Shown in pieces: positions 13,049-14,342 of a stretch of DNA of 14,342 nucleotides. The translations under genes and the position numbers were made by a program. Position 1 is the stretch's first letter. Each line of letters begins with the position of its first letter. The notes beneath the pieces are model-generated. The model had not been told where the DNA came from and did no database searches. It worked only from the letters and a program-made list of their open reading frames with translations. Origin of the DNA: an uncultured Prevotella sp. (GTDB lineage Bacteria; Bacteroidota; Bacteroidia; Bacteroidales; Bacteroidaceae); assembly GCA_934256705.1 (NCBI GenBank), contig CAKQPF010000073.1, positions 1-14,342 on the forward strand, written 5' to 3'.

Positions 13049-13154
13049 ATAATTCATAATTCATAATGCATAATTCATAATGCGTAATTAGATCTCGTCC
13101 ATGCAAGCAATTCAATTATGAATTATGAATTATGAATTATGCATTACGTATTAC
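13049..13154. repeat. Inverted arms of six ATTCATA-type heptamers each
   Basis: The left arm (13049-13090) is six 7-bp units of ATAATTC/ATAATGC type; the right arm (13113-13154) is their inverse complement, also six units. I count about 8 mismatches in 42 paired positions. The loop includes AGATCTCGTCCATGCAAGC. It sits between divergently transcribed genes, upstream of both promoters, and could form a long cruciform. Confidence 0.85.
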
Positions 13155-13300
13155 ACATCCCCTCCCTCTACCTAAAAACATAAACATACATTTTTTCACA
13201 CCTACTTATATCACATGCAAATTTTCAGTAATAAGATAATAAAAGTGTGAAATTTATATATTTTTGTTGCGTCCTGTTACATTATTATAAATAAAAGCAG

Positions 13301-13308
13301 TATATTTG
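13301..13308 (+). promoter_or_regulatory. -7 box TATATTTG for the barrel gene
   Basis: TATATTTG matches TAnnTTTG and lies 45 nt before the ATG at 13354. It overlaps the TTG at 13306 where a longer reading frame could begin, which rules that start out. Confidence 0.65.
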
Positions 13309-13353
13309 CACGGAAATTTAGACTGTGAACAAAAAATAAAGACAAATAAGACT

Positions 13354-14022
13354 ATGAAGAAAATCATCATCGCAGCATTATTAGGCTTCCTTGCCATAAT
13401 GCCTTCCACTGCCCAGAATTACCGTAGCAGCAATCAGTATTCCTACAATAGCAGGTCAAACTATAGCCATTCTATGTTTGGTTACGACGACGTATATTTC
13501 GGATTCCGCATCGGTCCTTCATTCACTACTATCTCCACCGATGAGAAAGACTTCGACTTTAGCGCAAAGACAGGTCTCAATTTTGGTGTCGCAGCAGGTT
13601 TTAGTCTCTCTAATAGCATTCCTCTCTTCCTTGAGACTGGTCTCTACTATAATGAGAAAGGTGGCAAGGCTGACATAGGCAGAACAGACATAAAGTATCG
13701 CCTCAACTATCTTGAGGTTCCTTTTGCATTCAAGTATATGTATGAGCTCGATGATGAGATCTCCATCCAGCCATACCTCGGTGCTTATATCGCTTACGGC
13801 ATCAGCGGAAAGATTAAGGATTATGATGCTCTCACGTCTGAGAGCTCCTACAAGAATATGTTCCACCACTTTGATGCCGGTATGAAAATCGGTTGCGGAA
13901 TGCAGTATGATATGTTCTATTTTGAACTCAACTACGACCTTGGTCTCGCCAACATCCGCGATGATGAGTTTACTACTTGTCGCAACAGAGCTCTCACTCT
14001 CAATCTTGGAGTGAATTTCTAA
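13354..14022 (+). CDS. Outer-membrane beta-barrel protein, PorT-like, 222 aa
   Basis: A Sec signal peptide (MKKIIIAALLGFLAIMPSTA, cleavage near residue 20) is followed by a Tyr/Ser/Asn-rich linker (NYRSSNQYSYNSRSNYSHS). Residues about 45-222 are alternating amphipathic strands: GFRIGPSFTTIS, GLNFGVAAGFSL, LFLETGLYYNEKGGK, YLEVPFAFKYMYE and QPYLGAYIAYGISG, ending LTLNLGVNF with the C-terminal Phe common in outer-membrane barrels. It fits the outer membrane protein beta-barrel family (OMP_b-brl_2, PorT-like), abundant in Bacteroidetes and mostly of unknown function. ATG 13354 is chosen because it directly precedes the signal peptide and follows the -7 box. Spacing from the amidase gene indicates a separate, divergent transcript. 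Confidence 0.88.
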   Translation: MKKIIIAALLGFLAIMPSTAQNYRSSNQYSYNSRSNYSHSMFGYDDVYFGFRIGPSFTTISTDEKDFDFSAKTGLNFGVAAGFSLSNSIPLFLETGLYYNEKGGKADIGRTDIKYRLNYLEVPFAFKYMYELDDEISIQPYLGAYIAYGISGKIKDYDALTSESSYKNMFHHFDAGMKIGCGMQYDMFYFELNYDLGLANIRDDEFTTCRNRALTLNLGVNF

Positions 14023-14124
14023 GCATAGCTCAACTTTCGCAAGCTATAAATAGTCCCTCAGTCCTCACTACCGTGGGGAAGTGTAAAATATCAATAGAGA
14101 AAAACAAAGAAAGACATTGTTTTA

Positions 14125-14210
14125 GGTTGTTGGTTGTTGGTTGTCGGTTAGATTATACGATACTACCAACAACCTACAACCAACAACCAACAAACCAACA
14201 ACCTACAACC
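14125..14210. repeat. Inverted GGTTGTT / AACAACC heptamer arms downstream of the barrel gene
   Basis: The left arm is four units (GGTTGTT, GGTTGTT, GGTTGTC, GGTTAGA; 14125-14152). The right arm is six units of AACAACC or TACAACC type (14168-14210), one of them 8 bp long. Together they can form a stem-loop about 100 nt after the stop codon. The family is the same as the tandem array at 4103-4228, there in one orientation only. The rest of 14023-14342 holds a small AGCT stem at about 14026-14049 and the palindrome CCTTTAAAAGG near 14240, and no gene. Confidence 0.8.
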
Positions 14211-14342
14211 CAAATAATGCTTTCAAATGAGGTATAAGCCCTTTAAAAGGATAGGTTTTTAACTATTGTTAATACTTTTTGTAACTACTCAGGTAGGTTT
14301 GCCGTACTCATATTATGACGAAACGATAGCAGCTTAACGTTC

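Noticed and set aside
13049..13154. CRISPR array
   Set aside because: Units are only 7 bp and contiguous, without spacers, and no cas gene is present.

Overview
The window looks like chromosomal DNA from a Bacteroidales bacterium, most probably a Prevotella-like member of Prevotellaceae. Three things point there: Bacteroidales-specific protein families (6-bladed beta-propeller/DUF5128 lipoprotein, DUF4923 lipoprotein, PorT-like beta-barrel), upstream boxes fitting the Bacteroidetes -7 consensus TAnnTTTG (about 1817, 2127, 8185, 9556, 12999 and 13301), and start codons that mostly lack a strong Shine-Dalgarno sequence. No rRNA, tRNA, CRISPR array or complete transposase gene was seen.

Layout. 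46-1549 (minus): two lipoproteins, a 372-aa beta-propeller protein followed by a 102-aa protein; a 224-bp MITE-like insertion with 14-bp inverted ends and a 9-bp target duplication lies between the promoter box and the propeller gene. 2252-6331 (plus): a DnaQ-like exonuclease with a C-terminal winged-helix-like tail, a UbiA-type prenyltransferase resembling decaprenyl-phosphate phosphoribosyltransferase, a D-2-hydroxyacid dehydrogenase, a 47-aa small protein, and an SDR oxidoreductase that overlaps the small gene by ATGA. 6576-9048 (minus): DUF4923 lipoprotein, a P-loop ATPase of the AAA_28/NadR kinase-like type, and an XRE-type regulator. 9049-10837: a 1.8-kb stretch without a convincing gene, with 22-bp operator-like repeats next to the regulator, a very AT-rich core, an intrinsic terminator and a second set of degenerate 21-24 bp repeats. 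10838-12974 (minus): holA (DNA polymerase III delta) and N-carbamoylputrescine amidase. 13354-14022 (plus): a secreted outer-membrane beta-barrel protein.

The genes are mostly housekeeping or envelope genes; the unusual content is between them. There are three sequence families of tandem heptamers (ATTCATA, TTCACTY and GGTTGNT types), all strictly phased at 7 bp and two of them also arranged as long inverted arms. A 105-bp direct repeat brackets the prenyltransferase gene. A palindromic element of about 280 bp with nested GC-rich hairpins abuts the regulator's stop codon, and a shortened 174-bp copy lies 15 nt after the SDR stop codon. These look like non-autonomous repeat elements that settle at gene ends. 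I did not find a recognisable defence system or other multi-gene novel system; the repeat families, the operator array and the small coupled gene are the best candidates for undescribed biology.
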